64,000 nt of DNA from Glebionis coronaria (GCA_025667525.1 CM046882.1:25261394-25325393), one strand, 5' to 3'. Shown: positions 46,740 to 60,150, numbered from the stretch's first letter. Numbers and translations are program-made. Notes: generated by a model from the letters alone, not told the origin.

Positions 46740-47147
46740 ATCAGACCGAATATAACTTATATTATAGTTATATTCGCCTAAAGAAAAAGGATATACACTT
46801 GCTTTAGTTGGATAATGAAGATCAAGCTATTTCGAGTCATTATCTCTTTCTTAGGCCGCAAGAACAGGGAGCCCAGCCTGGACTCTCTCGAGTATAAAAG
46901 GAACCCCTTCGATTCCATAAAGGTATGATACACACAATACCCTAAACACTAATATACTCAAACCGATTACTTACTCTCACGCTGGAGTCTAATCGTGGGT
47001 CACGAACCCACGGTAAGCCTAACAGTGTCTGTTTAGTGTGCATAGTCCTAAAGCAAGTTTCACTTGGTGTGAGAGCCGGAGTCCACAAGACCCCAAATTA
47101 AGCCTAATTTGGGTTAAGCTCCGTCTACCCCAACGTTTGCATCAACA
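46740..47147 (+). repeat. 5' LTR of element G (left border uncertain)
   Basis: Ends GCATCAACA directly before the PBS. TATAAAAG is at 46893-46900, about 250 bases before the LTR end. I could not fix the start; candidates are TG dinucleotides between about 46688 and 46800. Confidence 0.6.
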
Positions 47148-47148
47148 A

Positions 47149-47167
47149 GTTGGCGCCATCCGTGGGG
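47149..47167 (+). other. Primer-binding site of element G
   Basis: TGGCGCCATCCGTGGGG right after the LTR is the TTGGCGCC-type PBS common in Tat-type gypsy elements. Confidence 0.75.
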
Positions 47168-47187
47168 CCCTTACTAAGCTCTAAAAA

Positions 47188-48960
47188 TTGACGAAAAGCG
47201 GTAAGAATGAAGGCCGTCAAGGATCCTCGATGGTAGATGGCCGTATCACATCAGTAAATGTTACCCCTGGATCTTCCAGTAAGGCAAACACTCGGGACGT
47301 GAACAATCCCCCAGTTATAAGAACGGGAGGACTGTTCTCAACTCCCCTACTCGTCAGGGGGAAAAAGACATCGAATGGGAGTCAACTCAGCCTCCTCCCA
47401 ATAAACAAAAAATAAAGACGCCCCAAGAGGAGAGAGGGGAAGTTATCGCTACAAAGGCACGCATGATGGAGGAGTATGTAGCTCATAACTTACAAGCACT
47501 CATCCCTTTGGTAGCAAAACATGAAAAGATGGTAGAGGAATAAAAGCGCGCGAAGCATGCCTCGTCCTCAAAAGACAATCTGTCAGGATCAAGTGATAGT
47601 GCGTCCGAAAAACGTATGCGCGCAAGTTATTCCTCGGAGGACCAAATCTTCTCACAACCTTGAAGGAGAGCCAGAAAAACGCCTTTACGAGGCGCATACA
47701 GCATTATAGAGACACCAGAAAGCGCCGCATGCCATCAAACGTGAAAACTTATGATGGCACGACGGATACAGAAGACCACTTGAAAGTCTTTGAATCCCAG
47801 GTAGGTATCGAACAATGGCCAGAGCCAGTATGGTGTAATATGTTTAACTCTACACTCATAGGGAACACGCGGACGTGGTTTGATAGGCTTCCGCCGCGAA
47901 CAGTCAACGGGTACGAAGTATTGCGAAAAGCGTTCAAAATAAATTATGTGCAACAAAAACGGCATGATAGGAGTGCTGTATCGCTCGCCAGGGTAAAGCA
48001 GCGCCAAGGTGAATACTTGGAAGACTTTCTAGAACGTTTCAAAAGCGAGTGTCTTCAAAAAAAGAACTGCCAAGAAATTTTGAAAGTATCCTGCTTCATG
48101 ACGGGTATACGGAACATCGATCTAATAAAGAAGCTTAATGAAAGAACGCCCGAAACTTTTGATGGAGTGCTAAGGCGGGTAAGGTCTTTCATACAAGGAG
48201 AATCGGCTGCTTCAGAAATAACACGAAGCACTTATGATCACAAATCTATTCGCATGCCCAATGAAGGACCCAACAATCAAGGAAGATCTCTAAGCCTTGA
48301 TTACGCAGGAAGGAGAAGGCAGGGGCGAGCTTATAACTCAAGGTTTACCCCCTTAATTTAACCCCAAGAGAAATCCTAGTGTCAGAAGGTGCGAGTTTCA
48401 CAAGGCCAACGCCAATGACCACCCTAGTCGAAAAACACGCCAGTAATAGATACTGTGAATACCACAATGAGAGAGGGCACGCTACGAACGAATGTATTCA
48501 GCTGCAAAAATATATCGAGAATAGAGTAAAGAAAGGCGAGCTAAAACACCTTGTCAAGGAAAACACGAAGGATGATAGACAAAAAGTCGCTAGCGCGAAC
48601 ATTTACATGGTGGAATCGTGGCAACGAGGGACAAGGCAGAGGGCGAGCCAAAAATTTTCAAAGGGGAAAGACATTTCTTCCCCCCCACTCAATGCAAGGA
48701 ACATCACAGATGGCATGCTAGTTATAGAAATAAGCATTGGTCAGCACATCATACATCGCATGTATGTGGATGGAGGTTCATCGGCAGAAATAATGTACGA
48801 GCACTACTTTTTAAAGCTTAGCGCAGAAATAAAGAGCCAAATGATGCCTGTGACTTCCCCGCTCATCGGATTCAGCGGAGAAGCGGTATGACCCTTGGGC
48901 CAACTAGAGTTAGCAGTAAGAGTGGGAGATGATGAGCACTCGACGAAAGTCCCAATAAAA
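47188..48960 (+). pseudogene. gag and protease region of element G
   Basis: An N-terminal piece (47188-47415) precedes the Retrotrans_gag domain (47660-48361: TYDGTTDTEDHLKVFES, TWFDRLPPRTV, SLARVKQRQGE), which ends at a premature TAA. In another frame, 48379-48891 has a Cys/His cluster (YCEYHNERGHATNEC) and an aspartic protease with its active site as VDGGSSAEIMYE, then TGA at 48889-48891. At least two frame changes break gag-protease. The product would package element RNA and cleave the polyprotein. Confidence 0.82.
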
Positions 48961-49238
48961 TTTTAATCATACGGTAGCCATCACAATATAACGGGATCAT
49001 AGGGCGACCAACTATACTAGCAATGCGAGCGGTACCTTCTACGGCTCATGGTATGATGAAATTCCTAGTTGATGGAGGGGTCGTAACGATATTCAACACG
49101 GTAGTTACACCCCAAGAATGCAATGCGATCACAGAACCGCCTAGGGTCACGATGGAACCAAAGGTGGACTCACCACCAAACTTGAAGGTAACAGTAAATC
49201 CGTAGTACCTGGATCAGGAGATAACGATCGGAGGGACA

Positions 49239-50680
49239 TTATTTGACAAAGGAAAGACAGACATGTGTCTCCTTTTGAAGGATAATTTGGACGTCTTCGC
49301 ATGGGAACCCAAAGATATGACAGGGATGCCAAGGTCGATAGCTGAACACAAGCTTCAGATCGGCGAAGGATACCCTCCAGTTAGGCAAAAGAAAAGAGGA
49401 CAGGCCCAGAGCGCAACAAAGTAATACTGGCGAGGTAAAAAACTTGGTGGACGCAGGAATCATGAAGGAAGTTTACTATCACGACTGGCTCGCTAACCCG
49501 GTAATGGTAAAGAAACATGATGGCAGCTGACGCATGTGCGTTGATTTCACAGACCTCAATAAAGCTTATCCCCAAGATTGCTACCCACTCTCGGAAATAG
49601 ATTAGAAGGTAGAATCATTGTGCGGATACCCCTTCAAATGCTTCCTGGACGCATACAAGGGATACCATTAGATACAAATGGCAGAAGAAGATGAGGAAAA
49701 GACAACATTCCATACTAGCCAGGGTGAGTACTGTTACACAAAAATGCCGTTTGGACTAAAGAACGCAGGGGACACGTATCAACGACTGGTTGATAAGGCA
49801 TTTGAAAGCCAAATAGGTCGAAATTTGGAGGTGTATGTCGATGACTTGGTAATAAAGAGTCATACGGAGAGCGAGCTTATTCGGGACAGAGAAGAAACGT
49901 TCTCTACCCTCAGAAGGATAAACATGAAGTTAAACCCAAAGAAGTGTACTTTTGGGGCGACAGAAGGCATGTTCCTAGGATACATGATTGACCCCAATGG
50001 AATTAAACACTGTCCGAAGAAAACAGACGCGGTCATTCAACTCCAGAGCCCAAAGACGAAAAAGGAAGTGCAGTCGCTAAATGGGAAGCTTGCAGGATTG
50101 AATAGGTTCCTGTCTAAGCCAGCAAAAAAGTCGCTCCCCTTATTTAAAACACTTAAAAATTGAATTAAGAAAGGGGACTTCAATTGGACGAAGGAAGCAG
50201 AAAAGGCCATCGAGGAATTAAAAGCGCATTTAGCTTCGCTCCCCGTGTTAGTCGCGCCACGACCTAAGTAAGAGCTGATAATATATTTATCTGCAACGCA
50301 TGGAGCAATCAGCGAGGTGCTAATGACGGACAGGGACAGTGTGCAAACACCAGTTTACTTTATAAGTAGAGCGTTACAAGGCTCGGAGCTAAATTAAACC
50401 CCGATGGAGAAATTAGTGCTTGCGCTAGTGTTTGCAGCAAAGAGGTTGCACAAATATTTCCAAGCGCACCCGATAGTGGTGATAACGGATCAACCCATAA
50501 AGCAGGTGATCTCAAAACCAGATTTCGCAGGCAGGTTCCAAAAATGGAGTGTTCTACTGGGGGAACATAATATTACCTACAGACCTCGCAATGCCGTGAA
50601 AGGATAAATTCTGGCGGATTTTATCATTGAAACGCCAAAGGAGGGCGCTCAGGGGCTAGATTGAAAGGAGTAGACCAAGC
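49239..50680 (+). pseudogene. Reverse transcriptase and RNase H of element G, many stops
   Basis: RT begins near 49290 (FAWEPKDMTGMP). The best-preserved block is 49678-50163: FGLKNAGDTYQRLVD, the catalytic box YVDDLVIKSH (intact YVDD), NPKKCTFGA and GKLAGLNRFLSK. The classic RNase H follows (EKLVLALVFAAKRLHKYFQAH, 50404-50607). Stops interrupt it near 49528, 49603, 49671, 50161, 50270, 50395 and 50605. Several sit at Trp, Gln or Cys positions of the family and are explained by single C-to-T or G-to-A changes. Confidence 0.85.
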
Positions 50681-50940
50681 CCCGTGGATCTTGTTCATAG
50701 ATCGGTCATCCTACACAGATTGATCAGGCGCGGGACTCATACTCACCAATCCGAGTTCACATATGCATTACGTTTTGAATTTACAACCACAAATAATGAG
50801 GCAGAGTATGAAGCGCTGATAGCAGGGCTAAGAATCGCAGCAAGAATGGCGTATGCAATCTCGAAGCAAATGCAGATTCTCGGCTGGTAGCAAACCATAT
50901 ACTTGGTGATTATGAAGCAAAAAAGGATAATATGGTGCAG
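50680..50940 (+). pseudogene. Second (archaeal-type) RNase H of element G
   Basis: The block FTTTNNEAEYEALIAGLRIA is the hallmark of the extra RNase H of Tat-lineage gypsy elements, and WILFIDRSS-like sequence lies upstream in another frame. Shifts and a stop near 50888-50890 break it. Confidence 0.75.
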
Positions 50941-52383
50941 TATTTACAAAAAGCCAAAGCATTGATTGAGGGGTTCCATAGGTTCCAGATACGCCAAGTA
51001 CCCAGGGGGGAGAACAAGAAAGCAGATGCACTTAGCAAGGTAGCTTCCACCAGTTTTGCGCACTTATCAAAACAAGTCCTGGTGGAAATCCTCAAGGACA
51101 AGTCAATCAAAGAGCAAGAGGTCGCGTCGGTCGTAGAGGAAGAAGGCCCTACATGGATGACACCGATTATAGATTATTTAACGAATGACTCACTCCCGCA
51201 TGATGAAAACGAGTCACGGCGAGTGCGAAGACGTTCGAGGCAATTTGAAGTCAGAGAATGGATCCTTTACAAGCGATCATTTCTCCAACCATGGTTAAGA
51301 TGCGTAGGACCACGACAGGCGCAATGTATCATTAGTGAAATCCATGAGGGGTCATGCGGAATGCACGCAAGACCAAGGTCCATGGTGGCAACAACATTAC
51401 GCAGCGGGTACTACTGGCCAACTATGCATACAGACGCACGAACACTCATTAACAAATGCAATGACTACCAGGTGCACATGCCAGTACCGAGGCAGCCTCA
51501 GGAGGAGCTCACACCAATTACCTCCCCTTGGCCATTCTTCAAATGGGGAATCGATATAGCGGGGCCCTTCCCTGTAGCTGCGGGAGGAGTTAAGTTCCTC
51601 ATAGTCGCGATGGATTACTTCACAAGGTGGACTGAGGCAAAGGCAGTCGCAACGATTGCGGGGAATCAGGTGAAAAGGTTCGTATGGGACAACATAGTAT
51701 GCCGTTTCGGACTACCCGGTGAAATAATCTCAGATAATGGAAAGCAGTTCGCAGAGAACCCGTTCAAGGACTGGTGCGCGAAGAATGGGATACATCAATG
51801 TTTCGCATCGGTTGCCCACCCACAAATGAATGGACTTGTGGAGAGAGCAAACAGGAGTTTGGGGGATGGCATAAAAGCACGGTTGGGGGAACATAATAAG
51901 AAGTGGGTCGATGAGTTGTCACATGTTTTGTGGGCACATCGCACGATGATCAAGACGGCCACAGGTGATACCCCCTTCACCCTTACATATGGGACATAAG
52001 CAGTCATTCCAACTGAGATAGGATTGCAAACACTCCGCACAACAGAGGTAGACATGGTTACTAACGATGATGAGCTGCGATTAAACCTAGACATAATCGA
52101 GGAGCGACGAGAGTTAGCAGCAATCCGCGAAGCTAAGTCAAAAGCAAAAATGAAAGGTTACTATGATTCTAGGGTACGCAAGACCTCCTTTAGACCAGGT
52201 GATTTTGTGTATCGCTCAAACGCGGCAAGTCGCACTGAGAATACAGGGAGCTTGGACGAAAATGGGAAGGACCCTACATAGTGACAGATGCATTTGGAAA
52301 TGGTGTGTACCGGCTGCACGACATGGATGGTCGTGACCTACAAAGACCTTGGAACATATGCCATCTAAAGAAGTGCTACCTTT
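50932..52383 (+). pseudogene. Integrase of element G
   Basis: The frame from 50932 to 51999 covers the end of the second RNase H, the His/Cys zinc site (with CNDYQ where CxxC is expected, a Cys-to-Tyr change) and the integrase core: WGIDIAGPFP, SDNGKQFAENPF and NGLVERANRS carry the D, D and E. A TAA at 51997-51999 interrupts it. The C-terminal part (KGYYDSRVRKTSFRPGDFVYR) continues with a shift near 52230 to a natural stop around 52383. There is no chromodomain, as expected for Tat. Confidence 0.85.
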
Positions 52384-52962
52384 AAAGGCAAAACTTCCTA
52401 AGTGAATGTATTGTTTTTCTTTTTATTGTTTGTGTTTAAAATCTAGCAAGTATTAATAAAACAGTCGTGGTCCCTAGCTAGTTCCACGGCGCATTCTCAA
52501 AACTTTTTCTTTATGTCATACATACTTTTTTTCTTATTATATATTGCCTATTGGCGCACGCGTGTACAACGTTTCCAGGAGAAATAAGAGGAATGAGCCT
52601 ACCCTACTAATTAGACTCGTCGAGTAAGTGGGATGCACCCCCTTCGACCATGGATCGTGTATCCTGGTTAGGCCCCTTTCTATTAATGACGTCGTAGCAA
52701 GTTATGCAGCCAGTAAACTCTGAGACTGTTAAGACACACTTGTGCGCACCTAACAATGGGCCAGCCTCACCTGACCGTCCTTATGGTAGTAGCGGTATAC
52801 CGCACGTAATGAGCTTCTCAAACCCGTATGGACCATTTATAAGTTTACATTAGCTTATTATGTGAAGTTGTGCTATAAACATTAAATAGACTTTCAATAA
52901 CAAAAGAAGGATAGTGTTTATTACAAAGCAAACATTTGTAGATACAAAACATGAACATATGT
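52384..52962. other. 3' non-coding part of element G
   Basis: No gene seen. It has AT-rich sequence followed by a GC-balanced segment between integrase and the antisense ORF. Confidence 0.5.
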
Positions 52963-53373
52963 TTACAAGTCTTTAAGGCGATTGGAGAGTAGATGGGTCT
53001 CAGAGGAGGATCTCTTCAGTTTTAGCAAAGGAGGGCAGTAAGCAGTAGTGCGGTGATCCTTCAGGATTTTTTCCATCCGGTCCAGCAGGCGCGAATCCCT
53101 CTCCAGCAATGGCAAAGGCAACACAAGGATGGTAGGAGCAAGGTGGGCCGCACCAACGGAAGGCGCTGCTTCTATGTTCAACAGGGCTTTCTTGGCAGCA
53201 ACGCAACTCTCGTGCGCTGCAAGGACCTCAGATAGTGGCACTTCCTTCTCAATCTTGAAGGGATCAAGGATATCTTTGGGATGAGCGAATACTGGCACGG
53301 TCAACAGCTCCATGGATGGTTTTAGGTGAAAGTCTGCCAATGCTTCTGCGCCCTCTGCCTTATGGCGCGCCAA
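52963..53373 (-). pseudogene. Antisense ORF downstream of integrase, element G
   Basis: 136 codons on the minus strand, cut at its 5' side by the insertion of H at 53380. The fragment is Ala/Leu/Lys-rich and helical, with LSEVLAAHESCVAAKKALLN and two short coiled-coil-like stretches. Antisense ORFs at this site are described for Tat-lineage elements (Retand, Grande and relatives). Function unknown; no membrane segment or catalytic motif is visible. Confidence 0.6.
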
Positions 53374-55173
53374 GGTGAGTGTAAAATCGGTAAATTTTAG
53401 GTTTTGACTATGTCATCATTGTACACGTCACCTCATGATATCTGTATATATATTACCACCTTTGCCTGAAATCTTTTGAGTAATCATATGCATATTACAT
53501 GAGCATACATTATTTTAATCATCAGAACATGGAAACAGTTAATCACATAGCATACATTATGATTTTGAGTATTTAATCATAAGAACACAGCCACATTTGT
53601 ATGACTACATTATATGAGCATGCAGGACAGTAAACAATCACTTCTTTTGGGACATTTAAATCACCTGAACTTATAATCATAAGCATTAATCATATTTATT
53701 TAGAAAATCCAAACTCATGATCATGATTAATAACATTTACTTAAGAATTATTTTAAAGCTTTAAAATATATATTTATATATATATTTTCCTCACATCATG
53801 AATAACATTACGTTACGACATCAACTGTTTTTATTATTAAACATTACCTTTAACCACTCTAACTTATTTAAACTAAGTTGTCATACATTTTAATAAAGTA
53901 AATTATTTTCTCATTAAATATGACCATACTTTCACCAAGGATCCCAAACTTAACCAAAATCAACCTAGACTTAAACCCACTCACACAATACTATACCTAC
54001 ACTCCTAGTAACTATACTTAGACATAAGATTTAAACATAAAACTACCTTAGACTCACTTATTAGCCAAATGTATGCAATATACATAACATTACATACCAA
54101 AAACCTTTACCAATTACACTTTTGACTTTCTAAACTTTGTACAACACATCTCATTAAACCATACACTATTTAAACACTCTCTTTTCCCTTGACTAAGCCA
54201 ATACCACCGGTTACAAGTTCAAAACCAAGACACCATGTACAAATCTTACATTAATAAGATGTACTAGGTATATCAAAACTTAAGATATGCTTGTAATGGA
54301 AACAAGACACCTAACACTCCTACTCTTGCCCTAGACGTGTGATAGAACAAACCACACATCCATTTTGCTTGTACAAACTTTCCATTTATAAATAACACTA
54401 TGCAAGTCACATTGTGTCCCCTTGGTTTGTTAAAAATGCGACGACACAAGGCCTTAGGGGTCAAGTGTAAATGTTGCAAGTCATTAAACCTTGTACTTAC
54501 TTAGTACACATCCAAATTCACCATATCTAACTTACCCTATCTCTTGGCAAGTATATACCCCGAAACCACACCCTTCAATCTCACATTTAGATATTTAGCA
54601 AACATTTGAACTTCACTTATCACTCACACATCCCACATTCGGATATCCTCTCAACAAAACGCCTAGATAAAGATCAAGCATTTACTTCTACTCATTCATG
54701 GTCTTCTCAAGCATTTAGTGCAAGTATACAAGATATTTCTAGCATTCAAGTCAAGTCCAAGACCTCTTTAAGTCACGTGTAAGAAAAGCCGACGCCTAGA
54801 AGCCCTAATCTCTAGTCATTACCACGTTTTTTCTAAGAACAAGTAAGTATGAGACCTTTCTAAACTTTTCCTTACTCATTTCACTTGTCATGCATGTAGA
54901 AGCTATAAAAATGAAGCTAAGAGTACATGCATACGTATAAAACTCTTAGACAAGCTCTTAACAACATATAAGCCCACGGCTTATATGATGTCCATGGACA
55001 ATCTTGCTTCAAAACACTAAGGATTAGTAAGTACATGCGTAAAGAACTTAGTATAAGCCCTAGGTAGTTAACCTAGTCATAAAAGCCTATAAAATGTAGT
55101 ATAAGCCGAAACATATAAGCTTATATAAGCCCATGAACCATATGAGAATAGACCTATTTAAGCTAGTCATTAA

Positions 55174-55383
55174 AGCCCTAAAACCTAATATAAGCCGAGA
55201 CCTAGAAACTTATATAAGCCATGACATTGAAACCCTAAAACCTAATATAAGCTGAGACCTAAAACTTATATAAGCTAAGCCATTGAAACCCTAAAATCTA
55301 TATAAGCCGAGACCTAAAACTTTATAAGAGCCAAGTCATTGAAACCCTAAAAATCTATATAAGCCGAGACTTAAAAACATATA
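55174..55383. repeat. Tandem repeat in the LTR of H, unit about 56 bp
   Basis: Nearly four copies of a unit containing AACCCTAAAA, TATAAGCCGAGACC and AAGCCA-GTCATTGA. The copies differ at several sites. Confidence 0.75.
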
Positions 55384-56727
55384 AACTAGCTCATCTAAGC
55401 CATAAGAATAATAAATAAGCCAAGTCATATAAGCTCACTTATAAGCCTAAATAATAAGCCCATAACTTATTTATAAGCCTAGTAATATTTAGATATAAGC
55501 CCAATAAGTAAATTATAATTACTAGCCCACTTAGTAAATTTATTAAGTAAATTAAATAAGCCCATTAGGCCCATGTAATTCAACCCGAGACCCTATTGGG
55601 CCAACTAAGCCCAAATCTTGTTTGTGGAAACTTTTCGTGCCCTTATTGCCAATTGGTGAAAGTTAGGGTTGATTTCTAACTTAATAAAACATGTTTATGT
55701 GCTTTCGTGACTTTATAGAAGTTCAAGGGCCGAATGTGTCATTTCTAAAAGTATAGGGTCCGTTTGTTTTAAACCGAGAGCTAAACAAAAACCACAAGGA
55801 CTAATTGTGCCAATATTGAAACTTATTATAAGCCCTAGTTTCCCTTTTAAATATTTCGAGACCTCAAGGGTCACTATTGCCACTTTCAGAAACTTATTAC
55901 AAACCCTAGCCTAATATTTAAATATTTTGAGACCTTAAGGACCAAAAGTGTCACTTTGGGAAACTTATTTCAAGCCCTAATTATTAGTTTTGGATAATTC
56001 AAGATTTCAAGGACCATTAGTGACATTCTGAAAACTTAAAACAAACCCTAACCCTTATTTATATATTTCCATGACATGGGGGGGGGGGGGGTGTTTGGTC
56101 ATTTCCCCAAAGTTTTATAAGCCCTAGGGGTGTTTTTGAAAATAAATAAAACGGACAAGGACAAACGTCACAATGTACTTAACGAACGAAACCTTAAAGG
56201 TTATTTTTGGTAAATTGTTTTACTAACAAGGACTCAAGTGTAAATTTAAGTTAATTAAAAACATTAATAAATTATTTTATTGATAAATTAACTTGGCTAT
56301 TTGGATAATTAAATAAATTACTAAGTTTATTCACGAAACCTTATAAACTGACAAATCACGTTAACCATATTTTTGAAGCCTTAAGAAAATTAAATAGTAT
56401 TTTATTTTCTTACAATAAATTAAATGATTTAAAAATCTATTTATTTAATTTACTACCCCCTTATTACTAGACAATTTATATATATTTTTAGAAACTAAAA
56501 ATATATATTTTTTTGGGTAAGGGACTAACAACCCCGGTAAATTATATTACACCAAAAAACAATGAAGTACAATGGAATGTGGTTGACATACCACATTAAC
56601 CTCAAGCAAAAGCTTGAACTTACTACCTCAAATGACATGCCATATGAGGACTAGATCAATACTACATAACCAATAACACCAATGGGAAAGAACCACCTAA
56701 CCGTACATAAACAAAAAATAATAGCCA

Positions 56728-58085
56728 TTAAAATTGATTATCATGAAGATTCCAAATCTGGCCGAAATACTCCTTTTCTCTCGAACACTTGAATCTACAC
56801 GTCATAAGCTTGAGCCGAAATTTAATGCATTCAATTACTTGCGCTACCGACCTTTTATTCATCTTAAACAATCGGGAGTTACGTTCATGCCAAACAAAAT
56901 ATGCACATGCTGCAAGGACCAATTTGGATATAACACTTCGCGGAGACATATGGCTTGCAATTGGACTGATGCATGAAATAATATGTTGTAGATCCGGTTT
57001 TGAATCAGGCAAACCCGCAAGAACCTTCATATGGTTCCACACTTTCCTAGAGAACGGACAATCGAAGAATAAATGATCATGATAATCAGGACACACCTCA
57101 CACAACGAGCACACTATAGCAAGGACTGGAGATACGTCCCAGCTTCGAATAAGATCTTGCGTACTTAACTTCTTCCACATGATTAACCAAAGATTAAATG
57201 CATGACGTGGAATATTATTAGAAAACCAAACAATATCAAACCATCCCACACTATCATTGTGAATCCGAAAGAATTGCCACACATTGTGAACGGAGAACGG
57301 AACCAAATCTCTATCACCATTCTGCCAAACTAAAGAATCCGAATCCGAATTCAGACTAGGGGCAGGAATCAACTCAAGAAACAGGTATTTCAAGGATAAA
57401 AAAGGAGGCCATTGCCACATATTATTAACAGTCACATCACATACCTTAGAACTCGGATCCAAACCAGTACGATACATATCCCGTGTAGAAACCATCTTAG
57501 CTAGAGGACTAGCAACACACCACTTATCAAACCACAAAAAAGCCATACGACCATCACCAATCTTATGAACGATAAATTCCCGAATAAAGGGCCGCAATTG
57601 TAGAATTTTCCTCCAACCCCACGATACATTATTACGTAAAGGGATTTCCCAGAAACTCCGACCCTGTAACTTGTATGCATGTACCCACTGAACCCATAGA
57701 GACTCCTTTAGCGAAATAAGCTTCCAAATATGGGTTGTCATCAAAGCCATATTAAACAGCTCCAATCTACGAATACCAAGCCCCCCTCCTGCTTAGGAAG
57801 ACACACAATTTCCCACGCAACTTTTGATCGCCCACGCTGCATACGGCCTTTACACCAAATGAACCCACACATGATTTTTTCAATATCAAGAAGAACACGA
57901 GAAGGAAGAACAAAAACCGATGCCCAATAAACATGCATAGAACCAAGAACCGCTTGAACTAATTTCAATCTGCCAGCTGCTGATAAAGATTTGTTTTTCC
58001 AATCATTCACCCGGCTCTGAACCTTTTCAATTAACTCCTTACAGTCCCGATACATAAGGCGAGACGAAACCAAAGGAACACCCAA
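56728..58085 (-). pseudogene. LINE ORF2, C-terminal region with zf-RVT domain
   Basis: Two overlapping frames. 57741-58085 holds the conserved post-RT block (WKNKSLSAAGRLKLVQAVLG, FIWCKG). 56728-57765 holds WKLISLKESLWVQWV and the zinc-finger-like zf-RVT block (FSNNIPRHAFNLWL, DHLFFDCPFSRKVW). A frameshift near 57760 separates them. Ends with a stop at 56728-56730. Confidence 0.87.
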
Positions 58086-58124
58086 ATATTTAACAGGGAG
58101 GAGACCTTCCTCAAATAGAAGAAT

Positions 58125-59288
58125 CTAAAGAATAGCAATTTTAACATAATTAAGAACATTACAGAAATAAGCCGTGCTCTTAGGATGACTTGGAACCAGC
58201 CCTGACACATTCTTGAATTCCTCCAAAGCATCTCTAATCACACAAACAGAATCTACGTCTCCATGCGCAAAAAGAAACAAATCATCCGCAAAGCATAGAT
58301 TAATAAGATCCAATTTAGAGCAATACCGATGATATGTAAATGAATTTGCCTCACAAACCTTCCGTTTTAACATGAGAGTAAGAACCTCCATAAGGAGAGT
58401 AAAGAGATAAGGAGATAACGAATCACCTTGATGAAGACCCATTTTACCCTTAAAATAGCCATGAAGAGAGCCATTTATGCAAATCGAGAAAGATGTGGTC
58501 GTCACACATTCCATTATCCAACCCACCATCCGTTCATGAAATCCAAAACCAAGAAGAATTATCTCAAGAAAATCCCAGTCCACAGTATCATACGCCTTTT
58601 GAATGTCAACTTTAAATGCACAACGAGCCAGACCGCGATCAAGATGGTAATTATGCATTAGCTCTTGAGTCAACAAAATATTATCCGCAATGCTCCTCCC
58701 CGGGACGAAGGCTGACTGATTAGAACTAACAAGAGTCTTGAGACTCTCTTTAATTCTATTTGCAACAATCTTACTAATACATTTGAACAACACATTACAA
58801 CACGAAATAGGTCGATAATCATTCACACGAGCTGGAGTGCTAACCTTCGGAATTAAAGCAATAGTCGTGTGGTTAAGCTCCTTAAGGAGCTTCCCATTCG
58901 TGAAAAACTCTCGCACAGCCGCTATCACGTCAACACCCACAATCGTCCATGCTTGTTTAAAAAACTCAAATGTATACCCGTCCGGACCAGGAGCTTTATC
59001 AATCCCCATTGAGAACAAGGCATCTTTAACTTCTTGATCAGTAATAGGACGAACCATATGATTAGAACATTCAGGCTCAAGAACTGTCGTAAACAAAGAG
59101 TCTATAGAAATAGTACTAGTATGACCTTCCTGACCCAAAAATTGCTCATAATGTGATACAAAAATATCTGACACTTTTTCATTCTCATACATAATCCCAT
59201 CAGCCCCGGTAATCACATCAATACGACTTCTACTCACAACGGCTCCTAACAGTTTTATGAAAATAAGAAGTATTTGAATCACCTTCAT
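58125..59288 (-). pseudogene. LINE ORF2, reverse transcriptase domain
   Basis: 387 codons open. Visible blocks are DKAPGPDGYTFEFFK, ALIPKVSTPARVNDYRPISCC, NQSAFVPGRSIADNILL, DIQKAYDTVDWDFL, GLHQGDSLSPYLF and the active site CFADDLFLFA (F-A-D-D). This is a plant L1-clade RT. The end of the frame drifts at 58125 because of a shift near 58130. Confidence 0.92.
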
Positions 59289-60150
59289 GCAGCCAATTGA
59301 TCTTCGCCTTCTGGTTTAGAAAGCGCTCTTCCATAAGTAGTGCATCGTTAAACGCACCGACAATAGATGCTTCACTCTCACGCAAAGACACATTAGAAGG
59401 GTCTAAGTCCAACCTAGTCTGAACTTGGTCAAGTTCCTCCCTTAGCCGATTAACATTCACATGCAAATTACCTTTGTTAAACAACAATTTTCGCAAATGT
59501 TTTTTGAGCCCTTTAAGTTTTTGGGTCACCTGATACATGCAAAAACCACTCACCCTCATCAACCACCATTCCTGAACCGTAACCAAAAATTTCTCATTGC
59601 GAGTAATCAGATTAAAAAACTTAAAAGGCTTAGGCTTCATCTTAAGAGCTGCAGGAATATTAAGGACTGCAAGCGAATGATCTGATATACGATAAGGCTT
59701 AAACACAGCATGAGCCCCAACCAAAACATCATTAAATTCTAAATTAGCCATGATCCTATCAATTTTCTTAAGAATACCATCCACACCTCTTGGTTTTTGG
59801 TTCCACGTGAACTGCAGCCCCGTTCTTTGAACATCAGTAACCTCAATTTCGTCCACACATTCCTTGAATTATTGCATAGAAATGTCAATAGTTGACACGC
59901 CAGACGAAGAATCTTCAAGAAAAAGAACGGCATTAAAATCACCCATCAAGCACCAAGGTCAATTACGTACATAATGTTTGTGAATACAAAGATTTCTCCA
60001 CAGCGATCTTCGTTGAATGTAACTGTTATGAGCATAAACAAAAGATAAAAAAACCTCCTTACGCTCCACCTTAAGCCACACACGAACATGCACAACCTGA
60101 TCATCCTGATGAATCACCACAACATCAACATCATTGTGGTTCCACCCCAA
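59230..60150 (-). pseudogene. LINE ORF2, endonuclease part, truncated and broken
   Basis: Two pieces, 59959-60150 (VFLSFVYAHN box) and 59230-59856 (TGLQFTWNQK, RISDHSLAVLN), match the middle and end of an APE-type endonuclease, followed by the connector before RT (INWLHEGDSNTSYFHK). A frame change and a stop separate them. The N-terminal catalytic part is missing. Confidence 0.8.

Larger units (their letters stand above)
46740..53379 (+). mobile_element. Ty3/gypsy Tat-type element G, decayed, 3' end outside or deleted
   Basis: An LTR end, a PBS of TTGGCGCC type, gag, protease, RT, RNase H, a second archaeal-type RNase H and integrase appear in the gypsy order, with an antisense ORF downstream of integrase; the last two traits point to the Tat lineage. 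The coding frame has many stops and shifts. Element H is inserted at 53380, inside the antisense ORF region, so the 3' end of G is not seen. The left border is approximate. Confidence 0.85.
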
